Origin: Paraescarpia echinospica
Lineage: Eukaryota; Annelida; Polychaeta; Sabellida; Siboglinidae
DNA: 64,000 nucleotides
NCBI GenBank assembly: GCA_020002185.1
Contig: CM034537.1
Location: forward strand, 14,770,972 to 14,834,971
Direction: 5' to 3'
Part shown: positions 25,466-37,000 of the stretch, in pieces
Numbering within the stretch: the first letter of the stretch is position 1
Layout: each line of letters begins with the position of its first letter
Notes under the pieces: model-generated
The model's database searches: none
Seen by the model: only the letters and a program-made list of their open reading frames with translations
Told to the model about the DNA's origin: nothing
Made by a program: the position numbers and the translations under genes

Positions 25466-26541
25466 GCGGCGTCACAGCTCCCGGTGCGGCAAGGCGACGA
25501 GGGTCAGTGGCATGCGATCTCACTACAAAGTTCCCGACGGAAGCCGTCACTCCTGTCGGGAAATCTCATCCGCCCCAGGGGGATGTGTCGCCGATGCCCG
25601 GATGCGGGTGTCCGGAGTCCGCCGAGGAAGTCAGCGGTCGATTATCGGTGCCCGCTGTGGACGCTATCTCCTTCAAAGACCACCGCTCCGTGACGACAGC
25701 CAGTCTCCCTCGCTTCTTCCATCCCGCGTTTAGTCGGCTGGAAAACTCCGAACTGTTTCGGCGTCAGCATCATCCTCATCACCAGCATCACCATCATCCC
25801 GTGACGTCGCCGATGTTACCGTTTTCTCCGCTGCACGCGTTAATGCAGCAACCCAGTTATAATGATATGTATGGCCATCTACTGCTATCTCCATCACGGC
25901 GTCTTCACGCGGATCACTTGACTGCAACAGGTGACGAATTTGTCCGGTACCTGAACAATCTCGGGTGCAGAAGTCCGCATTTACTCCGGACAGCGGACAC
26001 ATTAGGGCCAGACCCCGAACCGCTGTCGGCGGAGACAGACGGGATGCTGGGACATACGGGGAAGGACTCACGTCCACCCCATCCACCGCGGTACCAATGC
26101 TCCGCTTGCAGCAAGAGCTATTCTACCCTCAACGGCCTCGCGAAACACCGCGAATTCCACTGCGGCAACAGCGAGGCGTGCCGCGAGTTCTCGTGCAAGT
26201 TCTGCGAGAAGACGTACACGTCACTCGGCGCGCTCAAGATGCACATCCGCACGCACACGCTGCCGTGCAAGTGCCACGTGTGCGGCAAGGCGTTCTCCCG
26301 GCCATGGCTGCTTCAGGGACACCTGAGGACTCACACCGGAGAGAAACCGTTTTCGTGTTCCCACTGTGGCCGTGCCTTCGCCGACCGATCGAACCTGCGC
26401 GCTCACCTGCAGACGCACTCCGACGTCAAGAAGTATTGCTGCGAGACTTGTGCAAAGACCTTCTCTAGGATGTCACTCCTCGTGAAGCACCGAGACGGCG
26501 CGTGTCTCGGGATAGGCGACCTCAGGACAGGTGTTGTGTAG
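25466..26541 (+). CDS. sna: Snail-family transcription factor, coding exon 2 (zinc fingers)
   Basis: Second and last coding exon, residues 63-420, ending in TAG. The acceptor is TCTCTTTCAG|GC, and the phase-1 join restores a Gly codon. Residues about 63-270 form a variable linker with a His-rich run near residues 161-172. Five zinc fingers follow: ZF1 C274/C277/H290/H294, ZF2 C306/C309/H322/H326, ZF3 C332/C335/H348/H352, ZF4 C360/C363/H376/H380, and ZF5 of C2HC type C388/C391/H404/C409. The canonical HTGEKPF linker lies between ZF3 and ZF4. The finger wording ([34 protein letters not shown]) is Snail rather than Scratch. Known Snail proteins bind E-boxes (CAGGTG) and repress, for example in mesoderm specification and epithelial-mesenchymal transition. 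I see no PxDLS CtBP motif. The exon is far more GC-rich than its surroundings, as expected for constrained coding sequence. Confidence 0.95.
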
Positions 26542-27254
26542 ACTCGGCGTCGTGGCTGGTGCCCGCTTAACTGCACAGAGGACATCGTATGTTTGTTGGA
26601 TAAGTGTAGATCAACCTGTAGAGTAATTCTTTCCGGCGTAAAAGGTTATAATGAAACGTCACCAGATGGTAAGGGTTCGTCTGAAAGCATCGTTGCTGGA
26701 CACTATAACAAATTGCTGTAGTTTAACTTCAGACCCGTCCCAATACATGACAACTTTTAATTAGGATAACATTGGATACCCGTTAACACACTATCATCCT
26801 CCATCATCCGTGTATCATGGCATTTCACACAGATGTAGACATAATATAGAACGATTGCAGCAGAACATGATAAAAAGTGTTGTTCTTTTTATTATTACCA
26901 TTATTAACTGACGAAAATTATTCATGTTTTTTTATTTATTGAAACAGCGGCTAACCCTTCCCTAACAAAAACAACTTTATTGCCTTCATACAGCGATGCT
27001 TTGAGATGACCCTTATACGATACCATGATTGTGTGACAAAAAAGTGTAACCCATCGAGGGGCGTCGGAAGAGGAAAGGGGAGACAAATTGGGAGAGTGAT
27101 TGAAAGAACCAGTGGTTGAATAATTGAATAAGTGATTGAATGATTGACTGGGTGAATGACTTATTTAAAGCGAGCGACTTTTTATTTAGTACGCGGATGA
27201 GCGATTGTGTTAGTGTGAATTTTGAGTTAATGATCGAGCGAGCCAGTAAGTCAG

Positions 27255-27308
27255 TCAGTCAGCCAGTCTGGCAATCTGGCAGTCTGGCAGTCTGGCAGTC
27301 TGGCAGTC
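27255..27308. repeat. (TCTGGCAG)n short tandem repeat
   Basis: About five copies of the octamer TCTGGCAG in direct tandem, preceded by GTCAGTCAG repeats. Confidence 0.85.
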
Positions 27309-27960
27309 ATACTTTTGAAAGTCAAAAACCTTATCCGAGAGTAACGAACTACGTATTGAGACTTTACGAAGGATGATGTTCTCATTCTGTATCAAGGTTG
27401 GGTCTAGGTCATGTGTATTTACATCTACGCCTAATAGACGAACAAATCTCTTTCTCATGGTATCTGTTATCACGAAAGTGTTACACCGCCGGCGTTTGCT
27501 TTTGAAGGGGTCTTTGTGTTTGAATGAACATGTTGCTACACTGTACGCCACACTTCAATTGTGTATAAATTACATGAATTTATATAAATATAAAAGCAAA
27601 ACAACCAATTGTGTTCGCCTTCTTATATAAGTTTCTTTATCCGACAATCTACTATTCGTGAATAATATAGGTTTATAGAATGTACCCTTAACTGCTGCTA
27701 AGAAGAATGCGATATATCTCAATAACCAGTACATTTCCGTGCGTCACATAACAGCAGGGGCGAGCGTCTAATGCATGACATTTTCAGTCGCCAGTAATTT
27801 CATGTTACGTCACACTTACGACAGTGTTGATCTACATCCCGCCAATACACCGGGCGTTGAGCGTGGGACCCCAGTGACGCTCAACTGTCATAATTATGGA
27901 AAATTGCGGGTAATCACCATCTGCCCCAGGTAAACCGATGCACGTCTGTCTGATCAAGTT

Positions 27961-27991
27961 ACAAAATTGCTCTGGTCAAGAGCAATTTTGT
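27961..27991. repeat. perfect short hairpin
   Basis: 13-bp perfect arms (ACAAAATTGCTCT and its complement) around the 5-base loop GGTCA. It stands alone with no adjoining gene. Confidence 0.8.
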
Positions 27992-29123
27992 CGACGTCAT
28001 AATAAGAATGTACAACCGTAAATTTACGTGTTGTCGTATTTGTTCGCATGTTCCAGTGCACGAATCAAATAGCAAGAACACTAAGCAACATGTAATCTAC
28101 CACGTATACGTTCGACAATAGTTATTCGTTTCGCGTCTGCAAAGACTCTGCATACACGGCGAGTGGTTACAGTAAAAGGTCATATCGTATAAACACTGTC
28201 AAGATTTAGTCTTACCCCTCAGTGAGTACTTAATATACAGGGCTGTATTGCAAACTGTCAAGGACAATGAATATACAGAAGCGGACGTTTGTTTATTTTA
28301 TATATAGTTGCTGTGGATTCACTTTTTAAAACGCTGAATTATTCAAATTAGTAATCAATTTAATCCCACTACTATACAATTTTGTTAAACATTCAATAGT
28401 TTGGTACACGTATATCATATTACGTTAATATAATATATATTAACATTTTAAACGGCAATAAAATAATATTTTGATTATTCTTATTACTAGAGATGGCTCG
28501 GTATACGGTGATGCTAACTCGTGTCACGGCCAACAGCTGGCGTAACAGGCACGTCACGGCACTGGCGCCCCACATCCCTCTATCCGTCAACAGGGGATAA
28601 GGCACGCAGTATTCCCATTATTTCCCTCTCTGTCGTGAGTGCAGCCGAAACCTCGGGGCTAGCCTTGGATACACACGGTGACAAAGCTTCCCTAAACTGC
28701 CGCATCAGGTGTAGGGTTTCTCGTGGCGTGCGGCCCCCTGCAAAGAAAGGACACTCTGCACTTTTCATAAAATCCCTTTGGTAAGAATTGCGCAACATTG
28801 GGGAGATACTCAGACGGTCTATCCGCACTCGTCACGTCCTTTCATGCAGGCTTATGGTTCGATGCGTGAGAAAATAACCATCTAGTAACTAATGGTAATC
28901 AGTGTAAATCCCAGTCCATACACATCGTACTTGTTCAACGGATGATGTCAAACACTAGCGTATAGGCGTGGAATTGGGCTACGCCCTCTGAGGGAATGTT
29001 TTCGCTAATTTTTCTTATCCTGTTGGCGTCACCAATTCTAACAGCATGGAAACTAAACTTAATAAATGGTAACCAATTCCCCCTTTGAGATAAACAGCAG
29101 AATTATATGGGATAAAAAGGTGC

Positions 29124-29126
<3 letters not shown>

Positions 29127-29160
<34 letters not shown>
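29127..29160. repeat. (TA)n microsatellite
   Basis: About 34 bases of alternating TA. Confidence 0.95.
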
Positions 29161-29165
<5 letters not shown>

Positions 29166-29239
29166 GCTAATCAAAATATTGGTCGTTATATAAGCCTAAC
29201 ATATAAAAAGTATTTCTTATTCAGTGGACGTTCCTATTG

Positions 29240-29560
29240 GGTGATGGTTTATAAATGTCACATGCCGTCACCAACGTTTATGTTGATTAAAATAATTACT
29301 TTATGGACCGTGGGACACTCAACTATTGCGTCCAAATATTGCATTATATTAATGACGTAATGGCCGTCCAAGCTGCCGGCGTTTATTTGACCGTTAGTAG
29401 CGTTTAGTTCAAATTCGGCCAAGTGTCGTTTAGCCATCCTGATCAGAAACACATTAATATCTTAGTGAATCATTACGCGAAATCAGGTTTAGCAGATTGG
29501 TGTTCGCGTTTAATTATACGGTAATTAGCATAATTCCACAATCGATGCTTTACCGAATAA
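29240..29560. promoter_or_regulatory. candidate regulatory block
   Basis: ATTAATGACGTAATGG, GTTTAATTATACGGTAATTAGC and related homeodomain-like words in a moderately GC-balanced stretch. No coding frame. Function is inference. Confidence 0.22.
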
Positions 29561-29632
29561 ATATGTACAGAGGCGTCAGTTAGAAACTGGTGGCATAGCG
29601 TAGAACACCCCTAGACCAGTTAATAATATATA

Positions 29633-29833
29633 CATGTGTGTGTGTGTGTGTGTTTGTGTCTGTGTGTATGCGTGCGTGCATACGTGCGTGCGAGTGTGTG
29701 TGTGTGTGTGCGTGCTTGTGTGCATGAGTGCGTGAATATGTATGTGTGTTTGTGCGTGAGTGTGTGTGTCTGTCTGTGTGTGTGTGCATGCGTGTGTACA
29801 TGCGCGTGTGTATGTATGAGTGTGTGTTTGTGT

Positions 29834-29876
<43 letters not shown>

Positions 29877-29910
29877 TGTGTGTGTGCATATTTGTGTGTG
29901 TTTGGGGGTA
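29633..29910. repeat. (TG)n microsatellite, about 280 bp
   Basis: Imperfect TG tract with TGCG and TGTA interruptions. Cys-Val and Thr-His frames are artefacts. Confidence 0.95.
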
Positions 29911-30033
29911 GGGGTAGGTTAACGTTTCTTGTTAGACGCGGGTTGCTTCTCGGGTGCCAAACTTTCAGGGCTTCATCTAATAACTATTTTTTTTCTCGAA
30001 GATTCTAATTTGTTTTAGTTTTACTTCCGATTC

Positions 30034-30155
<122 letters not shown>

Positions 30156-30190
30156 AAAATCAACCACGCTACGGGTTTCGTACAGCGTCA

Positions 30191-30475
30191 ATGGATAGCC
30201 ACACAACTTACCACAAATACAAATCCCGGGAACTCCTGGCAGACATGTTCAAACACATTCTTTTGGAAGGTGAACCTTTTGGAAGGAACCTACAAAACTG
30301 CGTATGTTGCGGGAAAGCAGATCTTTCTCACAGTCCTATTACTGGAATACCACCATTTTCTATTGTTGTGAAATCAGTCACAGAGCTGAGAGAACGGACC
30401 AAACATACAAAGACTCTAACAACAAGTGGATTCGAAGTTTTTGGAACCCTGGTCCTCTCTCCATGTGATGTCTAA
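30191..30475 (+). other. open frame of 94 codons, unrecognised
   Basis: ATG-initiated frame (MDSHTTYHKYKSRELLADMF at the start) with a CVCCGK cysteine cluster. It sits between two dinucleotide tracts, with no splice sites or homologue that I can name. Its composition is less biased than most frames here, but it is short; coding status is doubtful. Confidence 0.15.
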
Positions 30476-30535
30476 ATATAACATTTAATTGCATGTTATC
30501 GACCATATTTTGGGAAATACAAATCAATAATAATT

Positions 30536-30672
30536 ATGTGCGTGTTCGTGTACGTGTGGTGTGCGCGTGCGAATGTGCGTGTTTGTGTGTGTGTGGGGGT
30601 GTATGTGTGTGTGTGTGCGTGTGCGTGTGCGTGTGCGTGTGCGTGTGCGTGTGCGTGTGCGTGTGCGTGTGC
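30536..30672. repeat. (TG)n with (GTGTGC)n core
   Basis: TG tract ending in about nine pure GTGTGC hexamers. Strict purine-pyrimidine alternation makes it a strong Z-DNA candidate. Confidence 0.95.
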
Positions 30673-30679
30673 TGGGTAT

Positions 30680-31110
30680 TTTGTATGTCGAGGGTGGTTT
30701 CTCTTAAATGTTTTCTAGGTCGAGGGTGGTTACTGTTAGATGTTTTCTAGGTCGAGGGTGGTTACTGTTAGATGTTTTCTAGGTCGAGGGTGGTTACTGT
30801 TAGTTGTTTTCTAGGTCGAGGGTGGCTACTGTTAGATGTTTTCTTGGTCGAGGGTGGCTACTGTTAGATGTTTTCTAGGTCGAGGGTGGTTACTGTTAGA
30901 TGTTTTCTAGGTCGAGGGTGGTTACTGTTAGATGTTTTCTTGGTCGAGGGTGGCTACTGTTAGATGTTTTGTAGGTCGAGCGTGGCTACTGTTAGATGTT
31001 TTCTTGGTCGAGGGTGGTTACTGTTAGATGTTTTCTAGGTCGAGGGTGGCTACTGTTAGATGTTTTCTAGGTCGAGCGTGGCTACTGTTAGATGTTTTCC
31101 AGATCGATGG
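30680..31110. repeat. 32-bp minisatellite, about 13.4 copies
   Basis: Tandem 32-base unit beginning TTTTCTAGGTCGAGGGTGG and continuing TTACTGTTAGATG. The core GTCGAGGGTGG recurs with a strict 32-base period from 30687 to 31071. Copies vary at three sites (TAGG/TTGG, GGTT/GGCT, GAGGG/GAGCG). The last copy near 31100 is degenerate. Confidence 0.95.
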
Positions 31111-33235
31111 AGATAGTGTCGGACGTTTTTCAAAAAACCAACACAATTTTAATTCAAACACAACTACTTCCCTCTAAGCGGGCCTGACTTGGGCTACATC
31201 GTGATTAATTCACATACATAAAATAGAAACAACCTCGCAACATTGAATTAGTAAATCAACGTTATCAACTGTTTTTAGCCATATTATATTGTTTGCATAA
31301 AACCGATAGCAGTTTGGTACTCGAGAATGCGATGGAATTATGCAAAACTTGTCTAGATTGTTAGATAGTTAAGTCTATTGTTATACGGAGCAATTTCACA
31401 TCGGAACACGGGCTTAGGCGCTACGCCATCAAATTACAATTAGTGTTATTTATAAACGGATGCGCTACTCGAATGGTTGCTTCAATTATATGCGATGACG
31501 TAATTGGAAATCAACGATGGCGATACATCCAAACCTGTTTGCCTGTCCTCTCTCCCCATCCCTCTAATTTTCCTCTTCCGAACCCGTGTAATTTCCTTGC
31601 AGCTCATTTACATAGTTGGCGGCCACGCTCGTAAGTAGTAGCGTGTTTGGTTCGTGAAAGGGAACGTGACACCTGCAAACGAAACGTTTTTGGACAATCT
31701 AAGAAGCTATTGTGTCCACAGGAGGCGATAGAGTACCGCGCCGGAAGTACAGTGCCGGAAGTATTGGTCTGCCCACTGTTTGACGGTCGTTTGCTAGCGA
31801 AGGTGACGACAGTTCGGCTCTCAGATCGAGTGCATTAAAAATGCTAATATGATTTGAAAGCAGTATAGTCACACAACATACACTGGATTATACTTCTGAT
31901 GCCTTCATATGTAATCCGTGTAATATCCATACAAATTGCATGATGCAGATATATTACTAGCAGTAGCGACCGTTTACTAGATTTTAATATTGTGTTTAAA
32001 ATTTGAACATATACAGGAACATATCTTTAAATTGCGCGTAATGTTTCGAGTTTACTAATAGGAAGTATATAGCTTCCATATAGTCATTCTGATATTACGA
32101 ACAATATGTACGTAAATATAAAAAATACGGTATGTATATCTTATCGTTAAATGAGCAAAAGTGTACATCCGATTTTATGACGCCAAATTTGAGATGCTTC
32201 AATAGAGCTCACACCTGCGATGATACCAACGACATAAAGGTAGAGATGGCCAGATATCAAGGGAGGTAATGTTCGAACACCAATTTGTTACTCATTATAG
32301 AACGCTTGATGTGTGTATGCTATCCGAATCTTACGAAACCATCGACACGACTAACGACGTTTTGGTGAGGCATTCGTCCATCGGAGTTGTATTTTATTTA
32401 AATAGACTCGCACATCGTTATACATTATGTGTATCGCCATCTGCTATGGATTCCGAAGTGTAATATCCACTATTAATGTTTAGGCGCATGCAACCCAATT
32501 TGCTTAAAGAAGATAGTGAATGTTTAGGGAGCCTAACTTGTCAGTACACACGTAGAGCGCTTGCGTCTGTATCGTTGATATAGTAGGCTAGACGAATGGT
32601 CAAACACAACACAGCACAATACCATCTCCACCCACCAACAGATTCCCATGCACCTTAATCATGTCGTAAACGACACAGGTAATGGGTATTTAGTGGCAAC
32701 CGTTCGCGCCAATTGTCGCTCCGATTCGCTTTCATTCAAATCTATCCATCTTTCTGTTTCGATGACAAATAGCGTTGCCGTCACGCATTGTTCCTGGGTT
32801 GGTTGCGGCTCTGTGGGGGACAAGGGGAGAGACCTGCGCTGGGCATTCATCTGTAATCGCTCCTTCAGCTGACGTTTTATTGGATCGCTCGTTTGTTGTC
32901 GTTCCGCTGTGTGCCGAATCGCACCTTTGAAGACGGATCATGTCCGCGCGATAACAGAAGACAATGGTGGCACACGCTGGCGAACTAACAGGCGTCTTTT
33001 GTTGAACAGCGGTCAGTGTTTGGGCGTGTTGTTGTGGCGTGGTTGTACTAGCAATAGTGTTGATATTGCTAAAGTATATGATGAAATGACAACAGAGACT
33101 ACAAAAAGCCGTGCCATCATATGTACGTTTAAGAAAATAGTTAATTCGATCGAAAAGCTGATGTTGTGCCGTTAAAACAATTGTGGAGATGTATGGATAC
33201 CATTTCAAAGTGTTTACTTTTCCTTGGATAACCGC
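31111..33235. other. intergenic with GC-balanced islands
   Basis: 31440-31830 and 32640-33030 are GC-balanced, the latter with CGCCAATTGTCG and TCAGCTGACG words. No domain is seen in any frame. Confidence 0.4.
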
Positions 33236-33352
33236 ACAGAAACGCAGGCACGCACCCAGGCACACAACAATGCACAAACGCACGCAAGAACGCACGCACG
33301 CGCGCATACACAGATACACACCATGTACACACACACACACGCACGCACGCAC
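33236..33352. repeat. (AC)n/(GCAC)n microsatellite
   Basis: Imperfect AC/ACGC tract on the + strand. Confidence 0.9.
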
Positions 33353-33395
33353 GCGGCCAACTTACACAGTAACAACCGCAATAACAATAAAGGTA

Positions 33396-33687
33396 AGTTC
33401 TTATATAGCGCAGTAGCCAGTCCTTTGGAATGCTCAAAGAGCTTTATACTTTACTCCCTGGCAGACCTGTTCAATGGAACACCATCTCGACTTCTCTGGG
33501 AAGCATTCAACCACGTTGTAATTAATGCGCGAAGATTATTTGTAGACAAATATCACCACTGTCTTTAGCCAGATACTCATTCGTACAGCTGAGTGAACTG
33601 AAGCAATGTAGTGTAAACGAACTTGTCCCAGGTTCGACACCGCCTCACAGGATTCGAAAGCGAGTCCCCTCAGTCGAGACACCGAAG

Positions 33688-33689
<2 letters not shown>
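33396..33689 (-). mobile_element. full-length tRNA-derived SINE, copy 5
   Basis: Read on the - strand it runs from the tRNA-like head (AGCTTCGGTGTCTCGACTGA, then the B-box-like TTCGAATCC) through CAGTTCACTCAGCTGTACGA and a central block to the GCGCTATATAAGAAC tail at 33396-33411. It lies head-to-head with copy 6 across a TA tract. Confidence 0.85.
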
Positions 33690-33730
<41 letters not shown>

Positions 33731-33775
33731 CATATATATATAAATATATATATATATATGTGTATGTATGTACGG
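33690..33775. repeat. (TA)n between two inverted SINEs
   Basis: Alternating TA with ATTTATACAT interruptions. It would form the loop of the long inverted repeat made by the flanking SINE heads. Confidence 0.9.
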
Positions 33776-33792
33776 TAGGGAATGTGTTAATG

Positions 33793-33928
33793 GTAGAGCA
33801 GTTGCGCAGCGGTAAGAGCTTCGGTGTCTCGACTGAGGGAACCCGCGTTCGAATCCTATGCGGCGGTGTCGAACCTGGGGCAAGTTCGTTTACTCTACAT
33901 TGCTTCAGTTCACTCAGCTGTATGATAT
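33793..33928 (+). mobile_element. SINE head, copy 6
   Basis: tRNA-like head GTAGAGCAGTTGCGCAGCGG through the B-box CGTTCGAATCC, then TCGAACCTGGGGCAAGTTCG and CAGTTCACTCAGCTGTATGA. It then runs into TA repeats; the tail is missing. Confidence 0.85.
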
Positions 33929-33949
33929 ATACATATATGTATAATTATA

Positions 33950-34033
<84 letters not shown>

Positions 34034-34062
34034 TATATATATATATATACATTCATACATTA
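33929..34062. repeat. (TA)n microsatellite
   Basis: About 130 bases of TA with a few CATA and ACAC breaks. Confidence 0.95.
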
Positions 34063-37000
34063 ACATATTTCCTATACATACGCACCGAGTATCTAATCAT
34101 GTCCAATGACCCATACTCCCATTACATACGGTCGTCACGCATGAGTAGCTACTGACTTGCGCGTGGTGAGCGTTACCGCTACGGTCGAGTGAACAACGAT
34201 GAGGCACCATCACGAGATATAGTACGGGGATACGTATGGCCGCTAACGTTGCATAACGCCCCCGTGGGACAAACATATCCCGTATTCGTAGGGTAGCTTG
34301 TTGATAAGACCCCATTTCCCCCCGTCAACACAATACAATGGATAGGCGCGAATATTTAATTCGTTATATTCTCCTAGAATTACGACGAATTCAGAGAAAC
34401 ACCAGCGGGTGGTTACCGCCAAAGATGACCACCCTCTGAAGCGGCGAGTCCCTTGCGACTTGTGGTCGGTTCCGGCCGGCAGGTGTTGGGAGACTTTTAT
34501 CCTCCCGGGAGGCGAGGGTCTTTCCGTCCCCGCTGTTGTGTTACTTCCCCCGCGCTGCGTGGCGCGACAAACTCGCGTAGCCATCTGTGACCGTATTTAA
34601 AGGCGAAGGGCGGCCATTGCGTAACGCACAATGGAGATTCGGTATTAGTCTGGCCACACGGCGCCGTAAACGGAGATTGATTTTATAATCACATCCAACA
34701 ACACGTTATTTAACATTTTGTCCGTTGAAACTTTAAATAATAGTTGATTACTCGGTGGTCGTTTTTAAATTGTACCTCAAACATAACCGTCCTTGAATAG
34801 TATAATTATACAGCAGGTGGTTGCCTTGATTTATTGTCAAATGGATGGTAGGAAATATGTTAATTAAAATAAAAACAACCCCCCCACGCCAATTAAGACA
34901 AAGCAAATAGAACAGAAGAAATGAACAAATACAGTATAACTATTCATTGGCAGCTCCGTGTCGCATAGCGACACACCCAACTCTCCACCAACGAATACGT
35001 CTCTCCGGACATTCTGCTTCATTTCAAAACAACAATGCGATGCATTGTCGCGTTTCATCCGCGCTTTGCGGCGGTCTTTTTGTTGTTGCTAGGCTCCTGT
35101 TCCGTCGATGAATGCACGTGTGCGTGTGCGATACACGCATGCGGGCGAGTGATGGTATCGCCATCAGTGAAGACGCAATGGCATTGGCACCAACTCGACC
35201 ATCTGCCGAGGACGCCGACGCCGACGCGACCCTAATGACATTTACACCTTAATGCTGGCTGCTACGTCTGACGGCAGGTGTCACTGCAAACATCTGCCCA
35301 AACCCTGGCGAAAAAAGCGCCCCTTTAATGGGTCAGGGTGGCTGTCGGGATGATTGATGGGCCCGGAGCCACCCTTCGTTTGCGTGTGCCCTCTGCTCTT
35401 GTTTCGGCTCACGTACGAGCGAGGAAGGCGACCACGAGCGAACCGATTCGTCGCGAGATTACATGTTCGTGGTCGCCCGCTTCGACGGGACAGGTGGGAC
35501 AATTGCCTTTTACTTAATTGGTGCACTCACCTGGACGTGCAGGTGAAAACGACAGTAGTTACTCTGTTCTTTGAAACACCTGTCGCAGTTAAAAGGCAAA
35601 CACCATAAAACACTCGTAAAAGACACGCCAGGGTTAGCCCTGTGGAGCGCACGAGACCACCTACAGGAGTTGTTGATTGTTGCTGAAATTCATTTCGAGT
35701 TTTGGAAGATGACACGATCACATCACAATACATTATGCGAAACACATCACTGCTATTTGCTGATGGTTCATGTTAATTTTTTCATGTTCGTAAGAGGAAA
35801 ATGTGCTCTAAATTGTAAGGCCAAAACGATATGTTATTATCGAAACACCAACGGCGAAGTGTGCTTCTATCGAACATAACAATTTCAAATGATTAAACAA
35901 TAATTATTTATTAAGCAAAGTCAACACTGGACAACAAATGTAAAGACAATTAACTGTGTTTTACTTGTGGCTACGAAATTAGTTTGTATTACAGTTGCTT
36001 CATTACGGGCCAACATTCTTCGAATGGGAAACATTCATCCCGAGCAGATCAACGAAAGAACCACCGGTTTTCTGCAAGCTTTCATACTGCGTATACAATA
36101 ACAATAAACAGTATTGTGTTTACATATAGTCAGCTTGCATAAGCTATAATTAATTTAATATTTGTTAGACTACGCGGTGGAGAGTTCTTTGTTATTGCAG
36201 CAGAATGTGTTTTAGAACACATATATACGTATATGTATACTAACAGTTTTAAATAAATTAATATTCATCCAATGAATGTCACCCAACTTAACGAGTCAAC
36301 TATCTCGGTTTCATAAATTGATCCGCTCCGAGTTCCACTGGCATGTCACAATCAAGTAATGTTTCGCAAATGTCTTTCTCACAATGTCGAACATTGAAGC
36401 ATCAAATATATGAAAATGTCATTATAGCTCACCTACAGTAAATACACCGTATTCAATAAGAACATTGACCAGACGGGCTTTGTATACCATCACAGACAAT
36501 ATGTGAAATGTGAAGCTGGAAGTAGCGAAGGAGATTGTGGTTTATGGTTGGCATGTTAACCTATGGTACCGGAGAAACAAAGCGATAGTACTGGACTCTA
36601 AAAGGTGTGTCCGTCATGTCCACATGTGTCTGTCCGTAACGATGTAACCGCCTGACAGATACTGACAGCAAGATGGTCTTCAGCGACCCAATATCGCTGC
36701 CAGCGCGCTCATCAAGCCGCCAGATCAGATATCTGCGCGATACGACAGATTTGTCACTCAGACACGGCGGTTTCCCTTTCAAGACTTCCTTCAATGACAT
36801 TCCGTCAGCTGTTGGAGAAGGCGACGGGAGGAAGTTGTCATGTCGATGGTGCACGGCTGCAGCCTGCCTCGCGGCCACCTGTTCAAAAAGCAACCGCTTC
36901 CGTTTGTCTTGTAGCTGATATCCCTGATAGCCGACAAGACGTCAGCATGCCACGCGCCAGCGACGCTGATAATCAGGGGACGGCGGCTCGACGCGAGCCA

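Larger units (their letters stand above)
26542..29125. other. snail 3' flank and intergenic
   Basis: The start is probably snail 3' UTR, but no clear AATAAA signal was found within the first kilobase, so its end is unknown. 27060-27260 is a degenerate GATTGAAT-type tract. A GC-balanced block at 28500-28830 has an open - strand frame of 82 codons (28828-28580) without any domain I recognise. Confidence 0.4.

Noticed and set aside
25730..26086. 118-codon - strand frame
   Set aside because: Antisense to the snail zinc-finger exon.
27961..27991. Rho-independent terminator
   Set aside because: The stem-loop stands in eukaryotic intergenic DNA with no upstream gene and no T-run.
29580..29922. Cys-Val and Thr-His frames
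   Set aside because: Produced by TG repeats. The same holds for 12.6, 18.05, 30.5, 42.5 and 49.0 kb.
30680..31110. CRISPR array
   Set aside because: The 32-bp repeats are directly adjacent with no spacers, and the DNA is animal.
32732..33352. 206-codon - strand frame
   Set aside because: The N-terminal third is an AC-repeat translation and the rest has no domain; opposite-strand frames are equally open.
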